A DNA stretch of 64,000 bases, taken from Roseiarcus sp963741405. GTDB taxonomy: Bacteria; Pseudomonadota; Alphaproteobacteria; Rhizobiales; Beijerinckiaceae. This document shows, piece by piece, positions 45,543 to 53,671 of this stretch. The stretch is taken from positions 1-64,000 of the forward strand of contig CAVUHX010000053.1 of assembly GCA_963741405.1 (NCBI GenBank), in the 5' to 3' direction. The notes under the pieces are model-generated. The model was not told where the DNA came from and made no database searches. It saw nothing but the letters and a program-made list of their open reading frames with translations. The position numbers and the translations under genes were made by a program. Within the stretch, counting starts at the first letter, position 1. The number at the start of each line of letters is the position of its first letter.

Positions 45543-46775
45543 TCAGGGCCGCTCCATCTTGCAGGTCGTCGGCAGGACCGTTTCGTCCGCCGTGACGGCG
45601 CCGACCAGCTTCCAGCCCCAGCCGGTGCCTTCCTCGTCGAACTTCGCACCGGGGTCCTGGACGCCGAAGCTGGCGATGTACATGGGCTGGAAGAACTGAT
45701 GGTCGTCCTTGCGCATGAAACCGTCGCCGCCGTCGAACACCTCGACCTTCATGCCTTCCAGCTTTTCGGCGACAGCCTTCGCGTCGGTCGACTTGGCCTC
45801 GTTCGCCGCCTTCGCCAGCATCCGCATCTCGTTGACCGCGCGGGGATAGAACAGCGCGACGCCCTCCTTGGCGCGGAACGCGGCCTCCCATTTCTGCGCT
45901 TCCGGAGTAGCGGCGTTAGGGACGCCTTCGGTGATGGCGAAAACGTGGTGCGACAGGCCGGTTTGCTTGATCGCGGTGGGGCCGCCGGCGCCGCCCGCGT
46001 AATAGGTGTACCAGTTCGCCTGCAGGCCCGCGTCCGCGGCGGCCTTGATGAGGAGCGCGATGTCCTGGCCCCAGTTGCCGGTGATCACGCTGTCGGCCCC
46101 GGAGGCCTTGATCTTGGCGATATAGGGCGAGAAATCAGTCACCTTCAGCAGGGGATGGAATTCGTCGCCGACGATCTCGATGTCCGGCCGCTTCTCCTTC
46201 AGCATGGCCTTCGCCGCCTGCTCGACCGAATGGCCGAAAGAATAGTCCTGGTTAATGAGATAGACCTTCTTGATGTTGGGCTGGCCCTTCATGAAGGTCG
46301 TCAGCGCGGCCATCTTGATGTCGGAGCTGGCGTCCCAGCGGAAATGCCAGAACGAGCACTTTTCGTTGGTCAGGATCGGATCGACCGCCGCGTAATTGAG
46401 ATAGAGGATCTCCTTTCCGGGATTGCGGTCGTTGTACTTCGACACCCAGTCGGTCAGCGCTGCGGCGACCGAGGAGCCGTTGCCCTGGGTAATGAAGCGG
46501 ATGCCCTCGTCGGCGGCTTTCTGCGCCTGGATCAGGCTCTCCTGCGCGTTGACCTTGTTGTCGAGCGGGACGATCTCGACCTTCTTGCCGTTCAGGCCGC
46601 CGGCGGCGTTGAGCTCGTCGGCGAGGTATTTGAACGTCTTCAGGCCGACTTCCCCGATGGAGGCGCCGCCGCCGGACAGCGGGTCGATATACCCGATCTT
46701 GACGGTGTCGTCCGCCAATGCGGGAACGGCGAACAAAACCGCGCACAGCGCGACGCTCAGCGTTTTGACGTTCAT
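45543..46775 (-). CDS. Periplasmic substrate-binding protein (branched-chain amino acid/urea-type)
   Basis: The 410 residues start with a signal peptide (MNVKTLSVALCAVLFAVPAL), mature at ADDTVKIGYIDPLSGGGASI. The periplasmic-binding type-1 fold is shown by GASIGEVGLKTFKYLADELN, ALTDWVSKYNDRNPGKEILY and DSVITGNWGQDIALLIKAAA. The ATG at 46775 follows GGGAGG. It is the first gene of the operon: binding protein, two permeases, two ATPases. The ligand may be an amino acid, amide or aromatic acid; sequence alone does not tell. Confidence 0.9.
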   Translation of the reverse strand: MNVKTLSVALCAVLFAVPALADDTVKIGYIDPLSGGGASIGEVGLKTFKYLADELNAAGGLNGKKVEIVPLDNKVNAQESLIQAQKAADEGIRFITQGNGSSVAAALTDWVSKYNDRNPGKEILYLNYAAVDPILTNEKCSFWHFRWDASSDIKMAALTTFMKGQPNIKKVYLINQDYSFGHSVEQAAKAMLKEKRPDIEIVGDEFHPLLKVTDFSPYIAKIKASGADSVITGNWGQDIALLIKAAADAGLQANWYTYYAGGAGGPTAIKQTGLSHHVFAITEGVPNAATPEAQKWEAAFRAKEGVALFYPRAVNEMRMLAKAANEAKSTDAKAVAEKLEGMKVEVFDGGDGFMRKDDHQFFQPMYIASFGVQDPGAKFDEEGTGWGWKLVGAVTADETVLPTTCKMERP

Positions 46776-46900
46776 GAATTCCTCCCTTGCCGGCTTCGAT
46801 GACCACGGCCGTTGACGGCGACAATGATGGCGCGGCGTCGAATTGTCCAGACGAAGTGTCTGTCTTTCGTCATGACTGCAGACGACGAAGGAGGACAGCG

Positions 46901-47311
46901 TTGTCAAGGATCGTTCACGAAACGCGGGAGATGCTGGCCCGGATGAATCCGCTCCTCGGCGAAGACGAATTCGTCTTCTGCGCGACGAGCGATCCCGGGT
47001 TGGCTGCGAGGGCGCAGGCATCCGCGCTCGGCTCCTTCAACGAGGATGAAGGGACGTCGCTCATCCTCGAGCGCGGAGCCGCCGCGGCTCTGGGCTTCGA
47101 CGTCGGCCTTCCCATGCGACGGATTACGCTCACGGTGAATTCCCCGCTGGACGGGGTGGGTCTGACGGCGGCGGTGTCCGCGGCGCTGAGCGCCGCCGCG
47201 ATCCCGTGCAACATGGTCGCCGCTTACCGCCACGACCATATCTTTGTGCCGTCCGGCATGGCCGAGAGAGCGCTCACGATCCTCGAGGCCCTGCAGACGG
47301 AGCCTGGCTGA
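46901..47311 (+). CDS. ACT-domain-like DUF2241 protein
   Basis: A TTG start at 46901 with a strong site (GAAGGAGG, 6 nt away) gives 136 residues, the family length. It reads REMLARMNPLLGEDEFVFCA, then DEGTSLILERGAAAALGFDV, SPLDGVGLTAAVSAALSAAA and IPCNMVAAYRHDHIFVPSGM. The second half is an ACT-like ligand-binding fold. DUF2241 members are stand-alone ACT-type proteins of unknown role; amino-acid sensing is plausible. It is divergent from the substrate-binding protein, 125 nt apart. Confidence 0.75.
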   Translation: MSRIVHETREMLARMNPLLGEDEFVFCATSDPGLAARAQASALGSFNEDEGTSLILERGAAAALGFDVGLPMRRITLTVNSPLDGVGLTAAVSAALSAAAIPCNMVAAYRHDHIFVPSGMAERALTILEALQTEPG

Positions 47312-47323
47312 GCGTTGGCGCGC

Positions 47324-47915
47324 CTACGGCCGGTCGAGCAGTTCCCGCACGCGGGTCGCAAGCTGCTCGAACGTGAAGGGCTTGGCGATGAGGTGAACGC
47401 CGGGATCGAGGCGTCCGTGATGAACGATCGCGTTGCGCGAATAACCGGTGGTGAACAGCACCTTGAGGCTAGGCCCCAGCGCGAGCGCCTGCTCGGCGAT
47501 GACCTTGCCGCTCTTCCCGGGCAGCACGACGTCAGTGAAAAGGAGATCGACCCGCTCTCCGCCGCGGAGATTCCTTGAGCGCATTCTCCCCGTCGGCCGC
47601 CTGGAGCACGCGGTATCCGAGCTCGCTCAGGATCATGACGCTCTAGGCGCGCACGTCGTCGTTGTCCTCCAGGACCAGCACCGCTTCGTCCAACTCGCTG
47701 CCGGGCGCGGCCTTCCCCGACTTGACCGGCTTGGATTCGCCATCCCCGTAAAATCGGGGAAGGTAGAGTTTCACGGTCGTTCCCTATCCTGGCTCGCTGT
47801 AGACCGTCACATGGCCGCCGGACTGCTTGACAAATCCGTAGACCATGCTGAGACCGAGCCCTGTTCCCTGCCCGGGCTCCTTGGTGGTGAAGAAGGGTTC
47901 GAACACCCGCGATTT
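47324..47915 (-). pseudogene. Hybrid histidine kinase remnant (ATPase end plus receiver domain)
   Basis: In minus orientation, KSRVFEPFFTTKEPGQGTGL and GLSMVYGFVKQSGGHVTVYS are the F and G2 boxes of a histidine-kinase ATPase domain, ended by TAG at 47784-47786. Next comes VLVLEDNDDVRA, the acidic pocket of a receiver domain, interrupted by TAG at 47643-47645. A frameshift near 47570 follows, and then DLLFTDVVLPGKSGKVIAEQ with the phospho-accepting Asp, ending RVRELLDRP at 47324. Two stops and a frameshift make it a clear pseudogene; the sensor part is missing. Confidence 0.8.
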
Positions 47916-47959
47916 CAGGTCCGGGACCGCTGGACTGCCCCGCGAAGGCTCGGGGCCGG

Positions 47960-48460
47960 TTATCCTTTCCGCTTCATCGTGACGCGTCCGCCTTCCTGTG
48001 GCGGGCGTGGAAGGGCGGCCTGAACCTTGGCCAGCGCATCGAGGGCGGCGAGCGTCTCGAAGCCCCAGGGCGCGGCGTGCGGGGCGCCTTCGGAAAGCGC
48101 CACCGACATCAGCAGCTGCTCGGAGGCGGCGAGGCGCTCGCCGTTCGCGTCGGTCATCTCGAGCCAGACGCGCATCCGCTTGTCGTCGTGCTCGAGGAGT
48201 TGGCAGGAGACGGCAAGCGCGTCGCCCTCCCGCGCCTCCTTGAAATAGTGCAGCATCATCTGCAGCGTGAACAGGCTCCGGCCGGTTCGTTTACGCGCCG
48301 CCGCGTCGAGGCCGATGCGGTCCATCAGCGCGTCGACCGACCGGCTGAACACAATGGCGAAGGCCGCGTCGTTCATATGGCCGTTGTAGTCGACCCACTC
48401 GCCCGCGACCCTGGTCGCGTAGACATCGAGCGGAGCATGAGGCTTGGCGTGCGCAATCAC
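47960..48460 (-). CDS. Acyl-CoA thioesterase (hotdog fold)
   Basis: The 166 residues read VAGEWVDYNGHMNDAAFAIV with the 4-hydroxybenzoyl-CoA-thioesterase-type motif DYNGHM, then TGRSLFTLQMMLHYFKEARE and SCQLLEHDDKRMRVWLEMTD. It hydrolyses an acyl-CoA thioester in the cytosol. Relatives include the betainyl-CoA thioesterases of carnitine catabolism, but no other carnitine gene is near. The stop lies next to the kinase relic, and the start has no strong site. Confidence 0.82.
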   Translation of the reverse strand: MIAHAKPHAPLDVYATRVAGEWVDYNGHMNDAAFAIVFSRSVDALMDRIGLDAAARKRTGRSLFTLQMMLHYFKEAREGDALAVSCQLLEHDDKRMRVWLEMTDANGERLAASEQLLMSVALSEGAPHAAPWGFETLAALDALAKVQAALPRPPQEGGRVTMKRKG

Positions 48461-48609
48461 GGATTTCTCCCTCCCCGCGTTCCCCGCGCCGATTTTGCGC
48501 CAAACACCCGTCGTCGCGCAATGCCCGCTTTCAGGTGGACCGAGTCGGGGCCGCTGTGCCCGCCCGCGCTGCTCATAGAGGCGCGGGGCAGGTCCACAGG
48601 CCCCGAGCG

Positions 48610-49269
48610 CTATTGCTCGTCGTCGGAGCCTTCCTGGTCCCCGGGATGGGGTGGAGGACCCCAGCCGGGATGGCCGTGATCCCAGCCCATCATCCCGTCA
48701 TGTTCCGGCCCTCCCATCATGCCGCCGCGTTCACGCCAGCCCATCATGCGGCCATGCCAATGGCCGAGCATCATCATGTCGCGGCCCAGCATGCCGAACA
48801 GGCGCTTCTGGTTGTCGTCCAGGCTCGCGTACAGCGGCTTTGCCGTGTCCGCGATTTTCTTGAGCGCGGCCGCGCCCTCGCCCATCCGGTCGGCCATCGC
48901 CTCGAGGCGATCGACGGGCGAGCCTGGCCAGCCTTGTTCGTCCTCCTCGCCCGGGCCCATCATTCCCGGCCCCTCCGGGCCACGCATCCGCTCCATCCGG
49001 CTCATCATGTGCTTCATTCGCAATTGGGCGGCCTCGCGGACGGCGGCCTCGAACGGGCCCCACAGCTTCTCCTGGTCCGGATTGAGCCCCAGGCCGGCCT
49101 TGAGGCCGCCGAGTTTCGCATCGAGCAGCGCCTCGTGGTCGGCGGCCCAGTGCGGCGCCCCGTTCATCGGCGACGGGTTGTCGGCCTGCGCGGCGGCTCC
49201 CGCGACGGCGGCGGCGGCGAACCCGGATGCCGCAAGGGCGATAAGGGAGATGCGAAACGACGGCCTCAT
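48610..49269 (-). CDS. Spy/CpxP-like LTXXQ periplasmic protein
   Basis: The 219 residues have a signal peptide (LIALAASGFAAAAVAGAAAQ), a helical middle with LGLNPDQEKLWGPFEAAVRE and many Met residues (MKHMMSRMERMRG), and LYASLDDNQKRLFGMLGRDM in the second helical hairpin. The C terminus is rich in Gly, His and Met. The family contains Spy (an ATP-independent chaperone) and CpxP. Met/His richness suggests metal contact. The start at 49269 has GGAGGA upstream. Confidence 0.8.
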   Translation of the reverse strand: MRPSFRISLIALAASGFAAAAVAGAAAQADNPSPMNGAPHWAADHEALLDAKLGGLKAGLGLNPDQEKLWGPFEAAVREAAQLRMKHMMSRMERMRGPEGPGMMGPGEEDEQGWPGSPVDRLEAMADRMGEGAAALKKIADTAKPLYASLDDNQKRLFGMLGRDMMMLGHWHGRMMGWRERGGMMGGPEHDGMMGWDHGHPGWGPPPHPGDQEGSDDEQ

Positions 49270-49383
49270 GAGCGATTCCTCCAGGGGCGGTGACCCGCAT
49301 CGGCGATACGGGTTGCGGACCGGCATAGCAATTCAACTTCGCGTAAGTTTGACGACTTCGACCGGGAGCTCTGCGGCCGGCAC

Positions 49384-49420
49384 AAAAAAAGACGCGGCCG
49401 AAGGGGAGGCGGCCGCGTCT
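49384..49420 (-). terminator. Strong intrinsic terminator, minus orientation
   Basis: An 11-bp perfect stem (AGACGCGGCCG at 49390-49400, complement at 49410-49420) with a 9-nt loop is followed, in the minus direction, by seven T (49384-49390). It lies upstream of the Spy-like gene and therefore ends some transcript that begins to its right. Confidence 0.85.
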
Positions 49421-49560
49421 TCTATCTGCCGAAGCCTGGGGTGAGCTCCGGACTCCTTGGCCTTGGGGAAACCGGAGCCTGGGGAGGAGCTCCGGATCCT
49501 CAAGGGATCCCAATGGGGCGACTATGCGAGCGGGAAAGATGAAATTCAAATGAACTCGCC
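49384..49560 (-). ncRNA. Candidate small RNA upstream of the Spy-like gene
   Basis: No minus-strand protein gene lies between the aldolase start and the terminator at 49384-49420, yet the terminator needs a transcript. The segment can form symmetric hairpins: GGATCC with GGATCC across CTTGA near 49493-49510, and GGAGCTCC-type palindromes near 49440-49495. A short RNA of about 130-170 nt is the simplest explanation. No known sRNA family was recognised, and 6S or SRP identity could not be shown. Confidence 0.35.
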
Positions 49561-49608
49561 GTAATGTTTCACCGGATCGCAGACGCGATCGGGAAAGCAG
49601 GCAGGCAG

Positions 49609-50418
49609 ATGAGCGAAGCCGTGGTCGGAAAACTGTCGAAGGCGCTGGCGGCGGAGCAGCCGGTCTTCTGCGCCTGGGTGGGCATGAACGAACCGGCGGT
49701 CGCCGAGGCGCTGGCGCGCGAGGCCTTCGACGCGGTGGTGCTCGACATGCAGCACGGCGCGCTCGATTTTTCCGGCGTCTCGCGGGCAATCCTCGCCGTC
49801 GCGCTGGCCGACAAGCCGTCGATCGTCCGGGTGCCGGTCGGGGAATTTCCCCTGGCGAGCCGGCTCCTGGACGCGGGCGCGGCCGGCATCATCGCCCCGA
49901 TGATCAACAGCCGCGACGACGCGCGCCGCCTCGTCGCCTTCACCAAGTTCCTGCCGCTCGGCGAGCGGTCGTGGGGCCCGCGCGCCGTCCTGCCGCTGAG
50001 CGGCCTCGAGGCGCCCGAATATCTCGCTTCCGCCAATGCGATGACCCAGGCCATCGCCATGATCGAGACGCGCGCGGCGCTCGAGGCGCTGGACGACATC
50101 CTCGGGGTCGAGGGCGTCGACGGCGTGTTCATCGGGCCTTCCGACCTGTCGATTGCGCTGAGCGACGGTCAAAAGTCCGAACCGCGCGGCGCGCCGCTGA
50201 TGGAGGCGGCCGGGCGGATCGCCGCGCGCGCCAGGGCCCATCGCAAATACGCCGCCATGTTCTGCTTCGACGGCGCGGACGCCGCCGCGATGGCCGCACT
50301 CGGTTTCAAGCTCTGTTCCGTGGCGAGCGACCAGACCCTGTTGCGGGGCGCCGCGCGGGCCGAACTCGCCGCCGCGCGGGCCAATCTGGCCAGCCGGCCT
50401 CGCGAACGGGAAAAATGA
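49609..50418 (+). CDS. HpcH/HpaI-type class II aldolase
   Basis: The start at 49609 (MSEAVVGKLSKALAAEQPVF) is preferred over 49564, which has no ribosome-binding site. The 269 residues carry the family phosphoenolpyruvate/pyruvate barrel: AFDAVVLDMQHGALDF with catalytic-region residues, VRVPVGEFPLASRLLDAGAA, GIIAPMINSRDDAR, VAMIETRAALEALDDI-type and VFIGPSDLSIAL. The family cleaves 4-hydroxy-2-oxo acids with a divalent metal. No degradation operon surrounds it. Confidence 0.85.
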   Translation: MSEAVVGKLSKALAAEQPVFCAWVGMNEPAVAEALAREAFDAVVLDMQHGALDFSGVSRAILAVALADKPSIVRVPVGEFPLASRLLDAGAAGIIAPMINSRDDARRLVAFTKFLPLGERSWGPRAVLPLSGLEAPEYLASANAMTQAIAMIETRAALEALDDILGVEGVDGVFIGPSDLSIALSDGQKSEPRGAPLMEAAGRIAARARAHRKYAAMFCFDGADAAAMAALGFKLCSVASDQTLLRGAARAELAAARANLASRPREREK

Positions 50419-50576
50419 CACCCAATATCATTGACTTGGGCGAAGCCGGGAACATCGCCTCACCGCCTCGTTGGCGCCCGTTTTGGCGTGCATTTGCGGC
50501 GGCGCACAGGTAATGTGGGCAAGCCGACAAATCGTGGCCGGAACCGCCCATAATCTCCCATAAAAAGGCGTTTATT

Positions 50577-53036
50577 TTGAACGACGAAATCAAGGATCTG
50601 AGCCGCGCGCCGGAGTCCGCGAGCGAAGCCTATGGAGCCGATTCGATCAAGGTGCTGCGGGGCCTGGACGCGGTGCGCAAGCGTCCCGGCATGTATATCG
50701 GCGACACCGACGACGGCTCCGGCCTGCACCACATGATCTACGAGGTGGTCGACAACGCCATCGACGAGGCGCTGGCGGGCCATGCGAAGCTCGTCACCGT
50801 GACCCTCAACGCCGACGGCTCCTGCACGGTAACCGACGACGGACGCGGCATTCCGACCGGCATCCACGAGGAGGAAGGCGTCTCGGCGGCCGAGGTCATC
50901 ATGACCCAACTGCACGCCGGCGGGAAGTTCGACCACAATTCCTACAAGGTTTCCGGCGGCCTGCACGGCGTCGGCGTGTCGGTCGTCAACGCCTTGTCGA
51001 CATCGCTGACCTTGCGCGTGTGGCGCGACGGGCTCGAGCACATCGTCGAGTTTTCCAACGGCGACGTGGTCGCGCCGCTGAAAGTCGTCGGGCCGGCGCC
51101 GGAGGTCGACGGCCGGCCGAAGCGCGGCACCGAGGTCACGTTCACCGCTTCGCCCGACATCTTCACCATGGTCGAATTCGATTACTCGACGATCGAGCAC
51201 CGGCTGCGCGAGCTCGCGTTCCTCAACTCGGGCGTGCGCATCGTGCTGACCGACTCCCGCCACGCCGAGCCGAAGCGCGAGGAGCTCTATTACGAAGGCG
51301 GTCTCGAAGCCTTTGTGCGCTATCTCGACCGCACCAAGACGGCGCTGATCGACAAGCCGGTGCTGATCAAGGGCGAGCGCGACGGCATCGGCGTCGAGGT
51401 CGCGCTGTGGTGGAACGACAGCTACCACGAGAACGTGCTGCCCTTCACCAACAACATCCCGCAGCGCGACGGCGGCACCCATCTGATCGGCCTGCGCAGC
51501 GCGCTGACCCGCCAGGTGGTCGGCTATGCGGATAGTTCGGGGCTCCTGAAAAAGGAGAAGGTCGATCTCTCGGGCGACGACACCCGCGAGGGCCTGACCT
51601 GCGTGCTCAGCGTCAAATGCCCCGACCCGAAATTCTCGTCGCAGACCAAGGACAAGCTCGTCTCCTCCGAGGTGAGGCCGGTGGTGGAAGGCCTCGTCAA
51701 CGAGCTCCTGTCGCAATGGTTCGAGGAGCATCCGACGGAAGCGCGGGTCGTCGTCGGCAAGGTGGTCGAGGCGGCGCAGGCGCGCGAGGCGGCGCGCAAG
51801 GCGCGGGAACTCACGCGGCGAAAAGGGGCGCTCGACGTCGCGAGCCTGCCCGGCAAGCTCGCCGACTGCCAGGAGCGCGATCCGGCCAAGTCCGAGATTT
51901 TTATCGTCGAGGGCGACTCGGCCGGCGGCACCGCCAAGCAGGGCCGCAATCGCGAGTACCAGGCGGTTCTCCCGTTGCGCGGCAAAATCCTCAATGTCGA
52001 GCGCGCCCGCTTCGACAAGATGCTGGGGAGCGAGCAGGTCGGCACGCTGATCACCGCGCTCGGCGCCGGCATCGGCCGCGACGACTTCAACATCGACAAG
52101 CTCCGCTACCACAAGATCATCATCATGACCGACGCGGACGTCGACGGCTCGCATATCCGCACGCTGCTGCTGACCTTCTTCTTCCGCCAGATGCGGCAGG
52201 TGATCGAGAACGGCTACCTGTTCATCGCCCAGCCGCCCTTGTTCAAGGTCAAGCGCGGCTCCTCCGAGCTCTACCTGAAGGACGAGCGGGCGCTCGAGGA
52301 CTATCTGGTCGAGGCCGGGTCCGAGGGGGCGTCGATTCAGCTGTCAAACGGCGAAGTGCGCGCCGGCGCGGATTTGCGCGCCCTGGTCGAGGAGGCGCGC
52401 GCCATGCGCCGGCTCTTGAACGGCCTCCACTCGCGCTACAACAAGGCCGCTGTCGAGCAGGCTGCGCTCCTCGGCGCGCTGCGAACCTTGAGCGCCGCCG
52501 ACGCGCCCGAGGGCGAGTCCCGTGCGTCGGCGCTGGCCGAGCGGATGAACGCCATCGCCGAAGAGACCGAGCGCGGCTGGACCTGCCGGGTGGAAGCGGG
52601 CGGCTATGTGCTGACGCGGGAAGTGCGCGGCGTGCGCCAGGCGGTGAACCTCGACACCGGCCTTCTCGCCTCGGCCGACGCGCGCCGCCTCGACGAGCAC
52701 GCGCGCCCCTTGCGCGAAGCCTTCGCCGCGCCCGCGACCTTCACCCGCCGCGGCGATCCGACCACCGTCTCCGGCCCGTCCGAACTGCTCGAGGCGGTCA
52801 ACGCGGCGGGCCGCAAGGGCGTGACCTTCCAGCGCTACAAGGGCCTCGGAGAAATGAACAAGGACCAGCTCTGGGAGACGACCCTCGACCGCGAGGCCCG
52901 CTCGCTCCTGCAGGTGAAGATCCGCGAGGTCGACGAGGCCGACGACATCTTCGTGAAACTGATGGGCGACGTGGTCGAGCCGCGGCGCGAGTTCATCCAG
53001 GACAATGCGCTGAGCGTGGCGAATTTGGATGTGTGA
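50577..53036 (+). CDS. gyrB: DNA gyrase subunit B
   Basis: The 819-residue product has the GHKL ATPase motifs (EVVDNAIDEA, TDDGRGIPTGIH, GGLHGVGVSVVNAL), the Toprim motifs EGDSAGGTAKQGRNREYQA and DADVDGSHIRTLLLTFFFR, and the GyrB-type C terminus QRYKGLGEMNKDQLWETTLD. It negatively supercoils DNA with GyrA. The start is TTG at 50577, with only AAGGCG as a site; upstream frames do not extend. The gene end is partly duplicated at 53437-53530. Confidence 0.96.
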   Translation: MNDEIKDLSRAPESASEAYGADSIKVLRGLDAVRKRPGMYIGDTDDGSGLHHMIYEVVDNAIDEALAGHAKLVTVTLNADGSCTVTDDGRGIPTGIHEEEGVSAAEVIMTQLHAGGKFDHNSYKVSGGLHGVGVSVVNALSTSLTLRVWRDGLEHIVEFSNGDVVAPLKVVGPAPEVDGRPKRGTEVTFTASPDIFTMVEFDYSTIEHRLRELAFLNSGVRIVLTDSRHAEPKREELYYEGGLEAFVRYLDRTKTALIDKPVLIKGERDGIGVEVALWWNDSYHENVLPFTNNIPQRDGGTHLIGLRSALTRQVVGYADSSGLLKKEKVDLSGDDTREGLTCVLSVKCPDPKFSSQTKDKLVSSEVRPVVEGLVNELLSQWFEEHPTEARVVVGKVVEAAQAREAARKARELTRRKGALDVASLPGKLADCQERDPAKSEIFIVEGDSAGGTAKQGRNREYQAVLPLRGKILNVERARFDKMLGSEQVGTLITALGAGIGRDDFNIDKLRYHKIIIMTDADVDGSHIRTLLLTFFFRQMRQVIENGYLFIAQPPLFKVKRGSSELYLKDERALEDYLVEAGSEGASIQLSNGEVRAGADLRALVEEARAMRRLLNGLHSRYNKAAVEQAALLGALRTLSAADAPEGESRASALAERMNAIAEETERGWTCRVEAGGYVLTREVRGVRQAVNLDTGLLASADARRLDEHARPLREAFAAPATFTRRGDPTTVSGPSELLEAVNAAGRKGVTFQRYKGLGEMNKDQLWETTLDREARSLLQVKIREVDEADDIFVKLMGDVVEPRREFIQDNALSVANLDV

Positions 53037-53122
53037 GCGAGGCCCTCGCCCGTCGAAGCGGGAGAGGGCGGCCGGGCGAAGCGAGGCCGGGTGAGGGGGC
53101 GTCGAACACTACAGGACCGACG
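53037..53122. repeat. REP-type repeat directly after gyrB
   Basis: Hairpin modules CCCTCGCCCGTCGAAGCGGG and GGCCGGGCGAAGCGAGGCCG with short inverted arms lie between the gyrB stop and the DUF433 pseudogene. They resemble the repeat at 5.6 kb, which also lies next to a duplicated gene end. Confidence 0.6.
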
Positions 53123-53346
53123 ATGGGCGAATTGGGTCGAATCACCGTCAATCCCGACCAGTGCGGCGGCCGCCCCTGCCTGAGAGGATGCGAATCCGCG
53201 TCAAAGACATTCTCGACCTGCTCGCGGTGGGGGCCAGCCGGGAAGAGATCCTGGCTGACTATCCCCTGCTCGAAGACGCCGACATCACCGCTGCGTTGGA
53301 ATACGCGGCTCAATCCACCGACCACCCGGTTGTCCGCGTCGCCTGA
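53123..53346 (+). pseudogene. DUF433 antitoxin-like gene, one-base frameshift
   Basis: The first 20 residues (MGELGRITVNPDQCGGRPCL) match the DUF433 start. A one-base loss near 53185 moves the HTH part into another frame, where MRIRVKDILDLLAVGASREE and ILADYPLLEDADITAALEYA read to the stop at 53344-53346. DUF433 is a short winged-helix antitoxin paired with DUF5615 or VapC-like toxins. The toxin start overlaps the stop by one base. Confidence 0.8.
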
Positions 53347-53411
53347 TGCGCTTCCTCGTCGATGCGCAGCTTCCGCCCGCGCTGGCGCAATGGCTAAGGG
53401 TTCTGGGTCAG
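53346..53411 (+). pseudogene. DUF5615 (PIN-like) toxin, truncated after ~22 codons
   Basis: The start MRFLVDAQLPPALAQWLRVL is the N terminus of the DUF5615 PIN-like toxins that pair with DUF433. After LRVLGQ the homology stops, and the frame runs into the copied gyrB end (53437-53530). About 80 percent of the toxin is missing, so the module is inactive. Confidence 0.75.
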
Positions 53412-53436
53412 GTCGTGACTGCAGGCGAGTTTGCTT

Positions 53437-53530
53437 TTGCAGTTGAAGTGCGCGAGGTCGATGATGGGCGACATGGTCGAACCGCGGCGCGAGTTCATCC
53501 AGGACAACGTACTGAGTGTGGCGAACAATC
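53437..53530 (+). repeat. Partial copy of the gyrB 3' end
   Basis: The copy starts TTGCAGTTGAAG(TGCG)CGAG, matching the GyrB segment LQVKIREVDE. After a gap of about 30 nt it continues as MGDMVEPRREFIQDNVLSVA, against LMGDVVEPRREFIQDNALSV in gyrB. Identity over the last ~75 nt is roughly 85-90 percent by eye. It replaces the body of the DUF5615 toxin. Confidence 0.8.
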
Positions 53531-53671
53531 CGCTCTCCCGGTGAGAGAAGCGGATCCGGCCGACCCTGAATTCTTCACTTCGGTAGGCGTCGGAACGGGT
53601 TGGACCGAGGTTGACCTTTTTCACTTCGTGTTTGACACTATGCTGACGGCGCGGCTTTCTGGGGGCTTCCG

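Noticed and set aside
44487..46802. A 771-codon plus-strand frame opposite the ABC operon
   Set aside because: Antisense to livH and the binding-protein gene; its composition is charge-rich and unlike a protein.
50460..52154. A 564-codon minus-strand frame inside gyrB
   Set aside because: Shadow of gyrB, which is intact and highly recognisable.
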